This document shows, piece by piece, positions 1 to 7,997 of a DNA stretch of 64,000 nt. Source of the stretch: Azospirillum brasilense (lineage in GTDB: Bacteria > Pseudomonadota > Alphaproteobacteria > Azospirillales > Azospirillaceae); contig NZ_VITH01000018.1 in the NCBI RefSeq assembly GCF_007827815.1, positions 1 through 64,000 of the forward strand, in the 5' to 3' direction. Position numbers and translations under genes: made by a program. The number at the start of each line of letters is the position of its first letter. The first letter of the stretch is position 1. The notes under the pieces were generated by a model. The model was not told where the DNA came from and did no database searches. It saw nothing but the letters and a program-made list of their open reading frames with translations.

Positions 1-92
1 AGCCGTGACAGACCATCACGTCGATAGGAGGCATGTGGACGGGCGGCAACGCCTGAAGCTGAGCCTTACTAATCGCTCGATCGGCTTGATCC
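1..92 (+). rRNA. 23S ribosomal RNA, 3' end (partial)
   Basis: The first ~92 bases read as the closing part of a bacterial large-subunit rRNA. They contain the conserved terminal segment with GATAGGAGGCATGTGG, a GGGCGGCAACGCC hairpin and the CTTACTAATCGCTCGATCGG stretch that pairs with the 5' end of 23S rRNA. The rest of the gene lies outside the window. The exact 3' end is estimated from the family pattern. No 5S rRNA-like sequence follows before the terminator at 174-217, which is unusual because most rRNA operons carry 5S directly downstream. Confidence 0.85.
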
Positions 93-173
93 TTCATGAA
101 CGTCGTGTGCAGCGGCAAACCGCTCATGCGCTCGGAATATGCATCCTCACAGTCTCGACTTTATGCACGACCC

Positions 174-217
174 AACGAAAAGGGCGCCCGCAGCCATGCG
201 GGCGCCCTTTTCGTTTT
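174..217. terminator. Bidirectional intrinsic terminator after 23S rRNA
   Basis: A perfect inverted repeat of about 19 bp per arm (174-192 and 197-215) around a four-base GCCA loop has a core GGGCGCCCGCA/TGCGGGCGCCC flanked by AAAA and TTTT. Followed by TTTT on either strand, it can terminate both the rRNA transcript coming from the left and the GNAT operon that ends at 245 from the right. Confidence 0.9.
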
Positions 218-244
218 GGGCGAGACGGTTTATCCCCGCCCCCC

Positions 245-1351
245 TTACTCGCCAAGATCCTTGAAGCCCATGTCGCTGTCGGCGGCGGTGACGAACCAGT
301 TTTTCGGGTCGCCGATAAGCGGGGTCAGCTCCGGGCGGTCGGCGGCGGGGCGGGCCATCATCCGGGTCGGCTGGCGCAGACCGTTCTTCAGGCACAGGAA
401 GCCCATCATCGACAGGGGACGGGCCGCCTGCGCGTTCAGCGTGCGGCAGAGCAGGGCAACCAGCCGGTCCCGCCGGGCGCGCTCGACCAGCAGGGCGAAG
501 GCGGGCATCAGCCAGCCCGGACGGGCCAGATAATCGCAGACCACCCCGACACTCTCGCCGCGCCAGCGGTCCACCCGCAGGACCACATAGGCCACCACCG
601 TCTCACCGCGCATGACGAGGAAGCGGCGGTGCCGCGCCGCGTTGGGGATCTTGTCGAAGCGCCACTGGAGATAGGCGTGGTCGCGCCGGGCGGCACAGAG
701 ATGCTGGGGGGCCGCGGCCTCCCACAGCCCGTCCATCCGCTCGTCGAAGCGCTCGACCTCGACCAGCCGGGCGCCGAAGGTCCGGGCGGCCGCGTGGCCG
801 ACCAGCGAAGCGGCGCTCATCGCCGGCTTGCCCAGCCGCGCCATCAGGCGGGCCAGTCCGCCGTCATAGGGGCTGACGCGCAGGCAGCGTGGCGGATCGA
901 TCACGCGCAGATAGGTCGGGACGTTGCCGAGATCGAGCCAGCCCGCCCGCTTGTAGGATTTGTAGGCGGCGTCGGTCATCGACAGGGAGACGCTCACCTC
1001 GCTGGCGGCGGCGTGGGTCTCCGACAGGCCCGGCCCGACGCCGCGCAGCCGCCATTCCGGAGCGACCATCAGGTCGATCGCCCAGGAGGCACGGCGCAGC
1101 CGCTGCCCCACCTTCAACGCGAAGGGAATGCCCGCCTGCTGGCCGACGATCCCCCCGTTCCGCTTGCAGACCCAGAGCTGCATCCCCTCCGGATCGGGGG
1201 TCGGCGGCTCCTCGAACAGCCAATTGAAATGGGTGTCGTCCAGCAGCGGGGAGTCCGCGCCGAAGTGGTCGCGCTGGAAGGACTCCAGCGCGACGCGATC
1301 CTCGGACATGAACCGTTCCACACCCCGCTGAAGCCAGGGCATTGCGGTCAT
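245..1351 (-). CDS. GNAT-type N-acyltransferase, last gene of the decoration operon
   Basis: A 368-residue protein resembling GNAT-family acyltransferases seen in polysaccharide clusters. The N-terminal ~150 residues hold the likely acyl-CoA-binding core, with WAIDLMVAPEWRLRGVG resembling the GNAT motif A region (R/Q-x-x-G-x-G/A). The C-terminal half looks like a second, degenerate GNAT-like lobe. The start ATG overlaps the stop of the upstream NAD-synthase-like gene by four bases (ATGA), which implies translational coupling. Given the upstream acyl carrier protein and acyl ligase, a plausible role is moving an acyl or amino-acyl group onto a sugar. That is inference, and the substrate cannot be read from the sequence. 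Confidence 0.7.
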   Translation of the reverse strand: MTAMPWLQRGVERFMSEDRVALESFQRDHFGADSPLLDDTHFNWLFEEPPTPDPEGMQLWVCKRNGGIVGQQAGIPFALKVGQRLRRASWAIDLMVAPEWRLRGVGPGLSETHAAASEVSVSLSMTDAAYKSYKRAGWLDLGNVPTYLRVIDPPRCLRVSPYDGGLARLMARLGKPAMSAASLVGHAAARTFGARLVEVERFDERMDGLWEAAAPQHLCAARRDHAYLQWRFDKIPNAARHRRFLVMRGETVVAYVVLRVDRWRGESVGVVCDYLARPGWLMPAFALLVERARRDRLVALLCRTLNAQAARPLSMMGFLCLKNGLRQPTRMMARPAADRPELTPLIGDPKNWFVTAADSDMGFKDLGE

Positions 1352-2355
1352 GCGTCGCTCCCATCCACCTCGACCGGCTGCACCAGCGCGGCGTTGCGCA
1401 GGATGCGGCCCGACGTGCGGCGCTTCAGGACGATGTCCTTGTAGACGCGGCGGACCTGCTCGACCGACAGGTTGAGGGCGCGGGCCGCCTCGTCCTCCGG
1501 CACGCCGCGGCCGTAGGCGCAGAGCGCCAGGTCCAGCTTGTCGTAGGGGATGGCGTAGTAGAACTCCTCCTGCGACTGCGGCAGGGTGTAGGTGTCGGTG
1601 CTCGGCGACTGGCTCTGGATGTCATCGGGCAGGCCGAGATAGGCGGCCATCTGGTAGACCTGTGTCTTGAACAGATGGGCGATCGGCTTGAGGTCGGCCA
1701 GACCGTCGCCGCCGCGCACGAAGAAGCCCAGTTCATACTCCAGCCGGTTCGGCGTGCCGAGGACCGCGTAGTTCAGCCGGTCGGCGTGGGTGTATTCCAT
1801 GGTCTTGCGGACGCGCTGCTTCAGGTTGGTGGCGGCGACCACCGACAGATAGACGTCCACCGGCATGCGGCTGGTTTGGCGGTCGCCTTCCGGCGATTCC
1901 ACCGTCATGGTGAAGTAATTGACGCGGTCGGCGTCGAGCAGGCCGGCGGCCAAGCCGATCTTCTGCTTCCAGCCCGGACCGTATTCCGGGAAGAGACGGC
2001 GGATGGCGCTGTCGCGGCGGTCGTAGCAGCCGAGCGCGGTCAGCGGAGCGGTCAGGTTCTCCATGATTGGCTCGATGCCCAGGCTCTCGCAGAGCAACCG
2101 GCCCCGGCGGGTGCTGTCGGGCGAGGATTCCTTCTCCGGCATCAGGATGGCCAGGACGCGCTCCGGCCCCAGCGCGCGGACGGCCAACGCCGCGCAGACC
2201 GAGCTGTCGATGCCGCCGGACACGCCGAGCACGATGCCCTGGCGCTTCAGGTCGTGGGCGACGGTGCGCTGGATGAACTGTTCGATTTCCCGGGCAGCCG
2301 CCGCGCAGTCGAGCGAGAGGGCGTTGGCGTCGAAGGGATGCAGGGCGTTCAGCAT
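1348..2355 (-). CDS. nadE: NAD(+) synthase-like ATP-pyrophosphatase
   Basis: A 335-residue protein of the ammonia-dependent NAD synthase family. The ATP-pyrophosphatase P-loop is GVSGGIDSS at about residues 44-52, and the family motif LGTPNRLEYELGFF and the KTQV segment (nicotinate adenine dinucleotide side) are also visible. It lacks the N-terminal glutaminase domain of the long NadE form. It lies between an asparagine-synthase-like gene (93 bp gap) and a GNAT gene (4-base overlap), inside an exopolysaccharide modification operon. That is an odd place for a NAD biosynthesis gene. Sequence supports NAD synthase, while context suggests a possible specialised amidation role. The organism may have a second nadE elsewhere. 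Confidence 0.8.
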   Translation of the reverse strand: MLNALHPFDANALSLDCAAAAREIEQFIQRTVAHDLKRQGIVLGVSGGIDSSVCAALAVRALGPERVLAILMPEKESSPDSTRRGRLLCESLGIEPIMENLTAPLTALGCYDRRDSAIRRLFPEYGPGWKQKIGLAAGLLDADRVNYFTMTVESPEGDRQTSRMPVDVYLSVVAATNLKQRVRKTMEYTHADRLNYAVLGTPNRLEYELGFFVRGGDGLADLKPIAHLFKTQVYQMAAYLGLPDDIQSQSPSTDTYTLPQSQEEFYYAIPYDKLDLALCAYGRGVPEDEAARALNLSVEQVRRVYKDIVLKRRTSGRILRNAALVQPVEVDGSDA

Positions 2356-2448
2356 GGTGTCGGTTTTCCCGGTTGGCGTTGTTGCATCGACTGTGAGATG
2401 GGGACTGTGAGAAGGACTGTGCCTTGGGGACCGTGCCGGGCCGCCGGA

Positions 2449-4467
2449 TCAGGCGGCGGCGGCGCTGTCCAAATGCTCTTCGAGAATGTGGATGGGCGCG
2501 GCGTCCAAGCGGGCGCGGAGCGTCGAGGCCCGGCCCGTAAGCTCGTCCAGCACGTTCCGGGCGAGCATCTGGAGGGTGAGCACGCCGACCAGGGCCATCT
2601 CCTCGCGCTCGCCGGCCATGCGGCCGTCGGTGCGGTGGGCCTTGGCGGCCAGCGCGGCGACGCCGGCGGCGTCGACCAGCCCGTAGCGGTTCAGCGACTC
2701 CTCGGACAGCAGGTCCCGCACATAGGCCGGGGCCCGGGCGCCGAAGAGGGCGGTGGTCATCGGGGCGCGGTAGGGGCGCTTCGGGCGGTGGAAGATCTCC
2801 GCCGGCAGCAGGCGCGAGGCGACGCGGCGCAGCGCCAGCTTGTCGCGCAGCCCCAGCATCTTGACCCGGTCGGGCAGGGCGGCGCAGAGGTCGTCCACCT
2901 CCGGATCGAGGAAGGGATAGCGGACCTCGATGCTGTTGGCCATCGCCACCCGGTCGCCCTGGCTGGTCAGCAGGTAGGGCGACATGAAGGCGGCAATCTC
3001 CGTCCACTGGGTGCGGGCAAGCGGGCTCCAGCGCGACCAGCCGGCGGGCAGGTGGGCGGCGACGGCCTCGTCGAAGGCCTGCGCGTTGGCGGCGGAGCGC
3101 ACGTCCGGGGCCAGCAGGCGCTGGGTCCAGGCGGTGTTCTGCCAGCGGATGCGGTGGGCGTAGAAGGGATCGTCCGTCTCCGTCATGCCGCGCTTCCAGA
3201 AGGCCTGCCAAAGCGGGCTGTCCTTCTGGCCGCTGGTGGCGGCGTAGGGATGGATGCGGCTGAGCAGCTTCGGGCGCGCCGTGGATTGCGGCTGCCGCGC
3301 CCAGAAGCGGCGGACCTTGTCCTCCTTGAAGATGTCGTAGCCGGCCAGCCATTCGTCGGCGCCCTCGCCGGACAGCACGACGCGGATACCGCTGTCGCGG
3401 ACGAGGCGGGAGAGCAGGAAGAGCGGCGCCGGGGCGGTGCGGACCAGCGGCGATTCGCCGTGCCAGATCACGTCGGGCAGGGCCGCCTGGATGTCCTCCG
3501 CCGTGCAGAGGATGTCGTGATGCTCCGTCCCGACATGGCCGGCGACCAGCCGCTGCTGCGGCGTCTCGTCGAAGGCGTTGTCGGCGAAGCGCACGCCGAA
3601 GCTGTGCATCTGCGTGGTGTCGAGCTTGCGGGCCAGCGCCGCGATCACCGAGCTGTCCAGCCCGCCGCTGATGTAGACGCCCACAGGCACGTCGGCGCGC
3701 AGCCGCAGGCGGATGGCGTCGAGCAGCTTCTCCTCCAGCCGGTCCGCCGCCTCGTCCAGCGTGATGCGGGACAGGGCGGGATCGCCGGCCATGTCCGGCT
3801 CCCAATAGCGGGCCTCGTGCAGGCGCAGGTCGGCGTCGATGCGGATGGCGGTGGCGGGCGGCACGCTCTGCACCCCGGCGAAGACGCTGCCCTGGGGAGC
3901 GACGCTCCAGTGGGTGAAGACCTGGGCGAGGCGGGCGGCGTCGAAGCGCGGCTCGATCCGGCCACCGCCGAACAGGGCCTTGGCCTCCGACGCGAAAGCG
4001 AGATGGTCGCCGCTGCGGGCGTAGAACAGCGGCAGGATGCCCAGCCGGTCGCGGACCAGCCACAGCTCGCGCTTCACCGCGTCCCACAGGCCGATGGCGA
4101 ACTGGCCGTTCAGCTTGGCCCAGGCGGCGGGGCCGTACTCCTCGAAGGCGTGGACGATCACCTCGGTGTCGGTGCGGGTGTAGAAGCGGTGCCCGCGCGC
4201 CTCCAGATCACGCCGCAGTTCGACGTGGTTGAAGATCTCGCCGTTGAAGGTGATCCAGAGAGTCCGCTCCTCGTTGTGGATCGGCTGGAAGCCGCCGGCC
4301 AAGCCGACGATGCTGAGGCGCGCATGGGCGAGCCCGATCCGCCCGTCGCGGTAGAAGCCGTAGCCGTCCGGGCCGCGATGCCCGATCATGGCGATCATGC
4401 GCTTCAGTTCGTCGAGTCCGGCGGGCTCGGCACGCGGCCCGGCGAGAACTCCGGCGACACCACACAT
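2449..4467 (-). CDS. asnB: Asparagine synthase-like glutamine amidotransferase
   Basis: A 672-residue glutamine-dependent amidotransferase. It begins MCGVAG, so Cys2 is the expected N-terminal nucleophile of the class II glutaminase domain (about 1-210). The synthetase domain has the pyrophosphate loop YISGGLDSSVIAAL near residue 270. The start is supported by AGGAG about nine bases upstream. Homologues in polysaccharide and exosortase-A loci are annotated as system-associated amidotransferases rather than true asparagine synthases. Here it is flanked by an acyl-CoA ligase upstream and a NAD-synthase-like gene downstream on the same strand. It probably amidates a carboxyl group on a sugar or acyl substituent, and free asparagine synthesis is the alternative. 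Confidence 0.85.
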   Translation of the reverse strand: MCGVAGVLAGPRAEPAGLDELKRMIAMIGHRGPDGYGFYRDGRIGLAHARLSIVGLAGGFQPIHNEERTLWITFNGEIFNHVELRRDLEARGHRFYTRTDTEVIVHAFEEYGPAAWAKLNGQFAIGLWDAVKRELWLVRDRLGILPLFYARSGDHLAFASEAKALFGGGRIEPRFDAARLAQVFTHWSVAPQGSVFAGVQSVPPATAIRIDADLRLHEARYWEPDMAGDPALSRITLDEAADRLEEKLLDAIRLRLRADVPVGVYISGGLDSSVIAALARKLDTTQMHSFGVRFADNAFDETPQQRLVAGHVGTEHHDILCTAEDIQAALPDVIWHGESPLVRTAPAPLFLLSRLVRDSGIRVVLSGEGADEWLAGYDIFKEDKVRRFWARQPQSTARPKLLSRIHPYAATSGQKDSPLWQAFWKRGMTETDDPFYAHRIRWQNTAWTQRLLAPDVRSAANAQAFDEAVAAHLPAGWSRWSPLARTQWTEIAAFMSPYLLTSQGDRVAMANSIEVRYPFLDPEVDDLCAALPDRVKMLGLRDKLALRRVASRLLPAEIFHRPKRPYRAPMTTALFGARAPAYVRDLLSEESLNRYGLVDAAGVAALAAKAHRTDGRMAGEREEMALVGVLTLQMLARNVLDELTGRASTLRARLDAAPIHILEEHLDSAAAA

Positions 4468-4505
4468 CGCACGCTCTCCTGTGTGTCGTGATCAGCGGAA
4501 AAGGA

Positions 4506-6065
4506 TCAGGCGGTTTCGGCGAGCGTCGCGCGCCGGATCTTGCCGGAGTCGGTCTTCGGCAACTCGTCGCGGATCTCGATGAACTTGGGCACCAGATGGC
4601 TTTCCAGGCGGCCCCGGCAGTGCTGGCGGATCGCCATCTCGGTCAGGGTGGCGCCGGGGCGGACGACCAGATAGGCCTTCACCGCCATGCCGTCGGCGGC
4701 GTCGGGCACACCGAGAACGGCGGCCTCGACCACGGCTTCCAGCTCGTAGAGGGCGTTCTCGACCTCCTTGGGGCTGACCTTCTCGCCGCGGCACTTGAAC
4801 ACGTCGTCCTTGCGGCTGACGAAGTAGAGGCAGCCGTCGGCGTCCATGGTGAAGAGGTCGCCGGTGTAGAGCAGGGTCTCGCCCTGCGGCCCGCTGCGCA
4901 GGCGCTTGGCGGTTTCCTCCGGACGGTTCCAGTAGCCGCGCATCACGTTGGCGCCGCGGACCACCAGCTCGCCGACCTCGCCGGGGGCGGCGCGGTTGCC
5001 CAACTCGTCCACCACGTAGGCTTCGCAGTTGGGAATCGCCCGGCCCACCGAGGCGGTCTTGGTGCCGAGGTCGCGCGGGTCGAGGTAGCAGATGCGGGTG
5101 CAGCATTCCGTCATGCCGTACATCGAATAGAAGGCGGCATCCGGGAAGCGCTCGCGCACGCGGTCGATGTGGGCGGTCGGCAGGGGGGCCGCCGCGTTGG
5201 TGAGGTAGCGCAGGGAGGACAGGTCGGCGGTCTTCAGCGCCTCCATCCCGAGAAGGGTGGAGAAGAAGGTCGGCACGCCGGGCAGGCCGGTGATGCGGTG
5301 CTTCACCATGCGCGCCAGCGTTTCCGCCGGGAAGGCGAAGGAGCGTTCCAGGACCACCGTGAAGCCGACCCGCGCCCCGGTCAGGATCTGCGACAGGCCG
5401 TACCCGAAGGTCAGCGGCAGGACGCACATCACGACGTCGTCGGGGGTGTTCTCCAGATAGGTGGAGATCGACCAGGTGGTGTTCACCAGCGCGGCGTGGC
5501 TGAGCATGACGCCCTTGGGCCGCCCGGTGGTTCCCGAGGTGTAGAGGATGGCGGCAAGATCCTGGTCGATCAGGCCGCGGTCCTGCGGTTTGAAACCTCC
5601 GGACTGGGGGTCCGGGTGGGTGGCCACGATGTCCGTGAAGGAGAGCCCGCCGGCCCCGGCCGGCACGGCGGGCCCAACCCACAGCGTGGTGGCGAGGTGA
5701 GGCGCCTCGCCAGCCGCCGGCACAACCTGCCGGGCGAGCGCGGCGGGAGCGATCAGCGCCCGCACGCCGGCGTCGGTCAGGATGTAGGCCAGCTTGTCCG
5801 CCTTGGTGGACGGGTTGACGGGGACATAGACGGCCCCGGCCTTCAGCGCGCCGAACAGGCCGGCGACATACTCGATCGAGTTCTCCAGCATGACCGCCAC
5901 GCGGTCGCCGCGCACCACCCCGGCGGACTGGAGCGCGCAGGCGACGGCGTCGCTCTGGCGGTCCAGCTCGGCGAAGGTGACGGCGTTCTCCCCCGCGATC
6001 AGCGCGGTGTGGTGCGGCCGGCTTGCGGCGGTCTCGCTGAGGAACTGATGAAGCAGGTGCGCCAT
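4506..6065 (-). CDS. Acyl-CoA/acyl-ACP ligase (AMP-forming)
   Basis: A 519-residue adenylate-forming enzyme of the ANL superfamily. The phosphate-binding motif YTSGTTGRPKGVML lies near residue 183, the adenylate-binding YSMYGMTE near 316, the TGD motif near 400, and the C-terminal catalytic lysine in KTDSGKIRRATL close to the end. It should activate a carboxylic acid with ATP and pass it to a thiol. The gene just upstream encodes an acyl carrier protein, 64 bp away, so loading of that carrier is the simplest reading. The pairing of ligase, carrier and amidotransferase matches the accessory set of exosortase-A/polysaccharide loci, although no exosortase is visible here. The acid activated is unknown. 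Confidence 0.85.
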   Translation of the reverse strand: MAHLLHQFLSETAASRPHHTALIAGENAVTFAELDRQSDAVACALQSAGVVRGDRVAVMLENSIEYVAGLFGALKAGAVYVPVNPSTKADKLAYILTDAGVRALIAPAALARQVVPAAGEAPHLATTLWVGPAVPAGAGGLSFTDIVATHPDPQSGGFKPQDRGLIDQDLAAILYTSGTTGRPKGVMLSHAALVNTTWSISTYLENTPDDVVMCVLPLTFGYGLSQILTGARVGFTVVLERSFAFPAETLARMVKHRITGLPGVPTFFSTLLGMEALKTADLSSLRYLTNAAAPLPTAHIDRVRERFPDAAFYSMYGMTECCTRICYLDPRDLGTKTASVGRAIPNCEAYVVDELGNRAAPGEVGELVVRGANVMRGYWNRPEETAKRLRSGPQGETLLYTGDLFTMDADGCLYFVSRKDDVFKCRGEKVSPKEVENALYELEAVVEAAVLGVPDAADGMAVKAYLVVRPGATLTEMAIRQHCRGRLESHLVPKFIEIRDELPKTDSGKIRRATLAETA

Positions 6066-6129
6066 GACGCTGTTCCCTTGCCTGGCTTCGGTGACTGTCC
6101 CGATGACCCGTTCCGTCCTGGCGGAAGGA

Positions 6130-6429
6130 TCAGGCCGCGTCCTTCAGGGTCCGCTTGCGCTCGACGTAGGCGGCGATGCGGCTGACCGACTCGAGGTTGT
6201 CGGCGACCATGTCCTCGTCCTCGACGATGATGCCGAAGTGCTCCTCGAGGAAGGCCACGACGTGCATGATGCCGGTCGAGTCGATGATGCCGGTCTCCAG
6301 CAGGGATTCGGCGTTGTCGAAGCCGGAGTCGCTGCCGAGCAGGAAGTTCTCCACGATGAAGGCGCGGATCTCCTGGGTGGCGGGTGCGCTCAGGGTCGTC
6401 GTATCGGTGGTCATGGTGGCGGTCCGCAT
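6130..6429 (-). CDS. Acyl carrier protein, first gene of the decoration operon
   Basis: A 99-residue acidic four-helix carrier protein. The phosphopantetheine attachment site reads GIIDSTGI around residues 46-53, with the serine in D-S-T rather than the common D-S-L. The start at 6429 is favoured over the internal ATG at 6414 because AGGAG sits 11 bases upstream of it. It heads a minus-strand series with the acyl ligase, amidotransferase, NAD-synthase-like and GNAT genes. It probably carries the acyl or amino-acyl group being built for attachment to the exopolysaccharide. That job is inferred from neighbours only. Confidence 0.85.
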   Translation of the reverse strand: MRTATMTTDTTTLSAPATQEIRAFIVENFLLGSDSGFDNAESLLETGIIDSTGIMHVVAFLEEHFGIIVEDEDMVADNLESVSRIAAYVERKRTLKDAA

Positions 6430-6969
6430 GTCGCTGGCAACTCCTGTGGGTGTGGTCGTCGATCCTTGGCCGGCAGATCGGGACGGAGGGTCGGCGTCGT
6501 TGGGGGATTAATCCAAAGGGCCGATCCGTTCCTTTCGGTGCTACCGCCTCGTTGCGTGGGATTGGGAAAGGGGTTTCCCGTTCCTTGCAGCGAGGTTTCG
6601 GCAACGCCGCCGAGTACGTCATTCTTTATTGCATTCGAATGCGGTGTTTTCGAGAGTGCAAAGGATGATCGGACGGTGAAGACAGTGGCTAACCACTCAG
6701 GGTCATTGCAATTGAGCAGGGAATACCTTCTCGTACTCTTGGGGAACCCTCTCTGACTTGCGGCGTAGGCGGGCCTATCGCTCTCGTCATGGTTGCTGAG
6801 GGGGCGGCGCCCTAATTCCCTCTCCCGTCCCGGGAGAGGGTGGCGCCGAAGGCGCCGGGTGAGGGTGAAAACAAGGATCAAGCACTTGGCCGTTGCCGTA
6901 CCCTCACCCTTCCCACGCTGCGCGCGGGCCCCTTCCCTCTCCCGGGGCGGGAGAGGGAAAATTAAAAAA
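6430..6969. other. 540-bp intergenic region with palindrome and repeat
   Basis: No coding gene is supported here. The part nearest the carrier-protein gene is comparatively AT-rich (about 6600-6730) and probably holds the promoter of the decoration operon. It contains a perfect 12-bp palindrome, GCATTCGAATGC, at 6631-6642. The part nearest the deacetylase gene is filled by the palindromic repeat at 6816-6959. Confidence 0.6.
6816..6959. repeat. CCCTCTCC palindromic element, copy 1
   Basis: A ~144-bp element has ends TTCCCTCTCCCG and CGGGAGAGGGAA in inverted orientation, plus inner inverted segments GGGTGAGGGT/ACCCTCACCC. The right part includes a short variable sequence with TTCCCACGCTGCGCG. 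The same architecture recurs at 16839-16980, 22106-22223 and 55731-55849. It is non-coding and sits directly downstream of the deacetylase gene (stop at 6970), so it may also end transcription. Confidence 0.75.
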
Positions 6970-7881
6970 TCACGCCGCCGGCAGCGGATCGCCGTGCGTC
7001 GGGGTGGGGGCCTGCGTGACGCCGCCGTTCTTGCGCTTGCGCAGCCAGGCCGGGATGCCGGTCACCTGCACCGACAGCCAGTCGACCGAGGCGTCGTCGG
7101 AAATCGGCACGGCGTGCAGGCGCAGCGGGTCGGCCTTCGGGCCGTTCCAGCCCGGATCGATGGTGCGGGCGGTTCGGTAGCCGGCCTGCCGGATGATCGC
7201 CACCTCGCGGTCGCTGAAATCGCCGTTGGGGAAGGCGAAATGGCGGCAGGGCAGGCCGGTGGCCTCCTCCAGCTCGGTCTTGCACAGAGCGATCTCCTCG
7301 GCGCAGCGCTGGTCGTCGCATTGCAGGAGGATCGGGTGGGTGCGGGTGTGGGCGCCGTAGTCGGTGACGGTGGCCAGACGCCGGACCTCGTCCCAGGTCA
7401 GCGACTGGCGGTCGGCGCCGTCCCGGTCGGGATCGTCGCCGGCCTCGGCAAGCCGGCGGCGCCGCTCCGGGTCGGGGAGGCGCTTCAAAGTCTCGGCGCC
7501 GATTCGCCCGGCGGCGGCGGTCTTCCACCAATAGGGGCGGGCGGTGCCGACCACGCGGCTGCACAGGTAGATGGTCGGGCGCACCCCGAATTCCGTGAAC
7601 AGGGATTCCAGGCGGGCGTTGTTGCGGTGGCCGTCGTCGAAGGTGATGACAAGCGGATAGGGCGGCAGGTCACCCCACCGCCCGCTTTCCAGCGCATCGG
7701 CCACCGCGTCCAGCGTGGTGAAACTGTAGCGTTCGGCGTACCAGGCGAGATGCGCGCGCATCACCTCCGGGTCCGGATCGTGATACACGACGATCGTCAC
7801 GTTCCGGCGCGCGAACAGATTTCGGAACAGGGCACCGACTCCCGTCCAGCGCACGATTCCGGCCGCGATGGCTTGCTTCAT
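6970..7881 (-). CDS. Polysaccharide deacetylase (NodB homology)
   Basis: A 303-residue carbohydrate esterase 4-type deacetylase. The catalytic/metal motif ITFDDG is at residues 79-84 and the metal-binding HTRTH at 178-182. A short hydrophobic N-terminus is present but no convincing signal peptide, so the site of action is uncertain. The family removes N-acetyl groups from amino sugars. It lies on the same strand downstream of two GT4 genes, separated by 116 bp containing a hairpin at 7960-7982. It likely deacetylates an amino sugar of the exopolysaccharide, which could create the amine used by the acylation operon downstream (inference). Confidence 0.85.
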   Translation of the reverse strand: MKQAIAAGIVRWTGVGALFRNLFARRNVTIVVYHDPDPEVMRAHLAWYAERYSFTTLDAVADALESGRWGDLPPYPLVITFDDGHRNNARLESLFTEFGVRPTIYLCSRVVGTARPYWWKTAAAGRIGAETLKRLPDPERRRRLAEAGDDPDRDGADRQSLTWDEVRRLATVTDYGAHTRTHPILLQCDDQRCAEEIALCKTELEEATGLPCRHFAFPNGDFSDREVAIIRQAGYRTARTIDPGWNGPKADPLRLHAVPISDDASVDWLSVQVTGIPAWLRKRKNGGVTQAPTPTHGDPLPAA

Positions 7882-7959
7882 GGGGATTGGACCTCTGCTG
7901 TGTGTCCGGTCCTTCGTTCTGTCTGGCGAGGCGGTTGCGGACCGGTTGAAAGGCAGGAC

Positions 7960-7982
7960 GGGCCCGGTTCTGAACCGGGCCC
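7960..7982 (-). terminator. Hairpin between GT4 and deacetylase genes
   Basis: A perfect 10-bp stem GGGCCCGGTT/AACCGGGCCC encloses a three-base loop, 15 bp downstream of the GT4 stop. No clear T-run follows on the minus strand, so it may attenuate rather than fully terminate transcription. Confidence 0.5.
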
Positions 7983-7997
7983 GGATCGGTGGGATCG

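Noticed and set aside
1342..4491. A very long plus-strand open frame (1049 codons)
   Set aside because: It is the mirror of the NAD-synthase-like and asparagine-synthase-like genes in GC-rich DNA and lacks any domain pattern.
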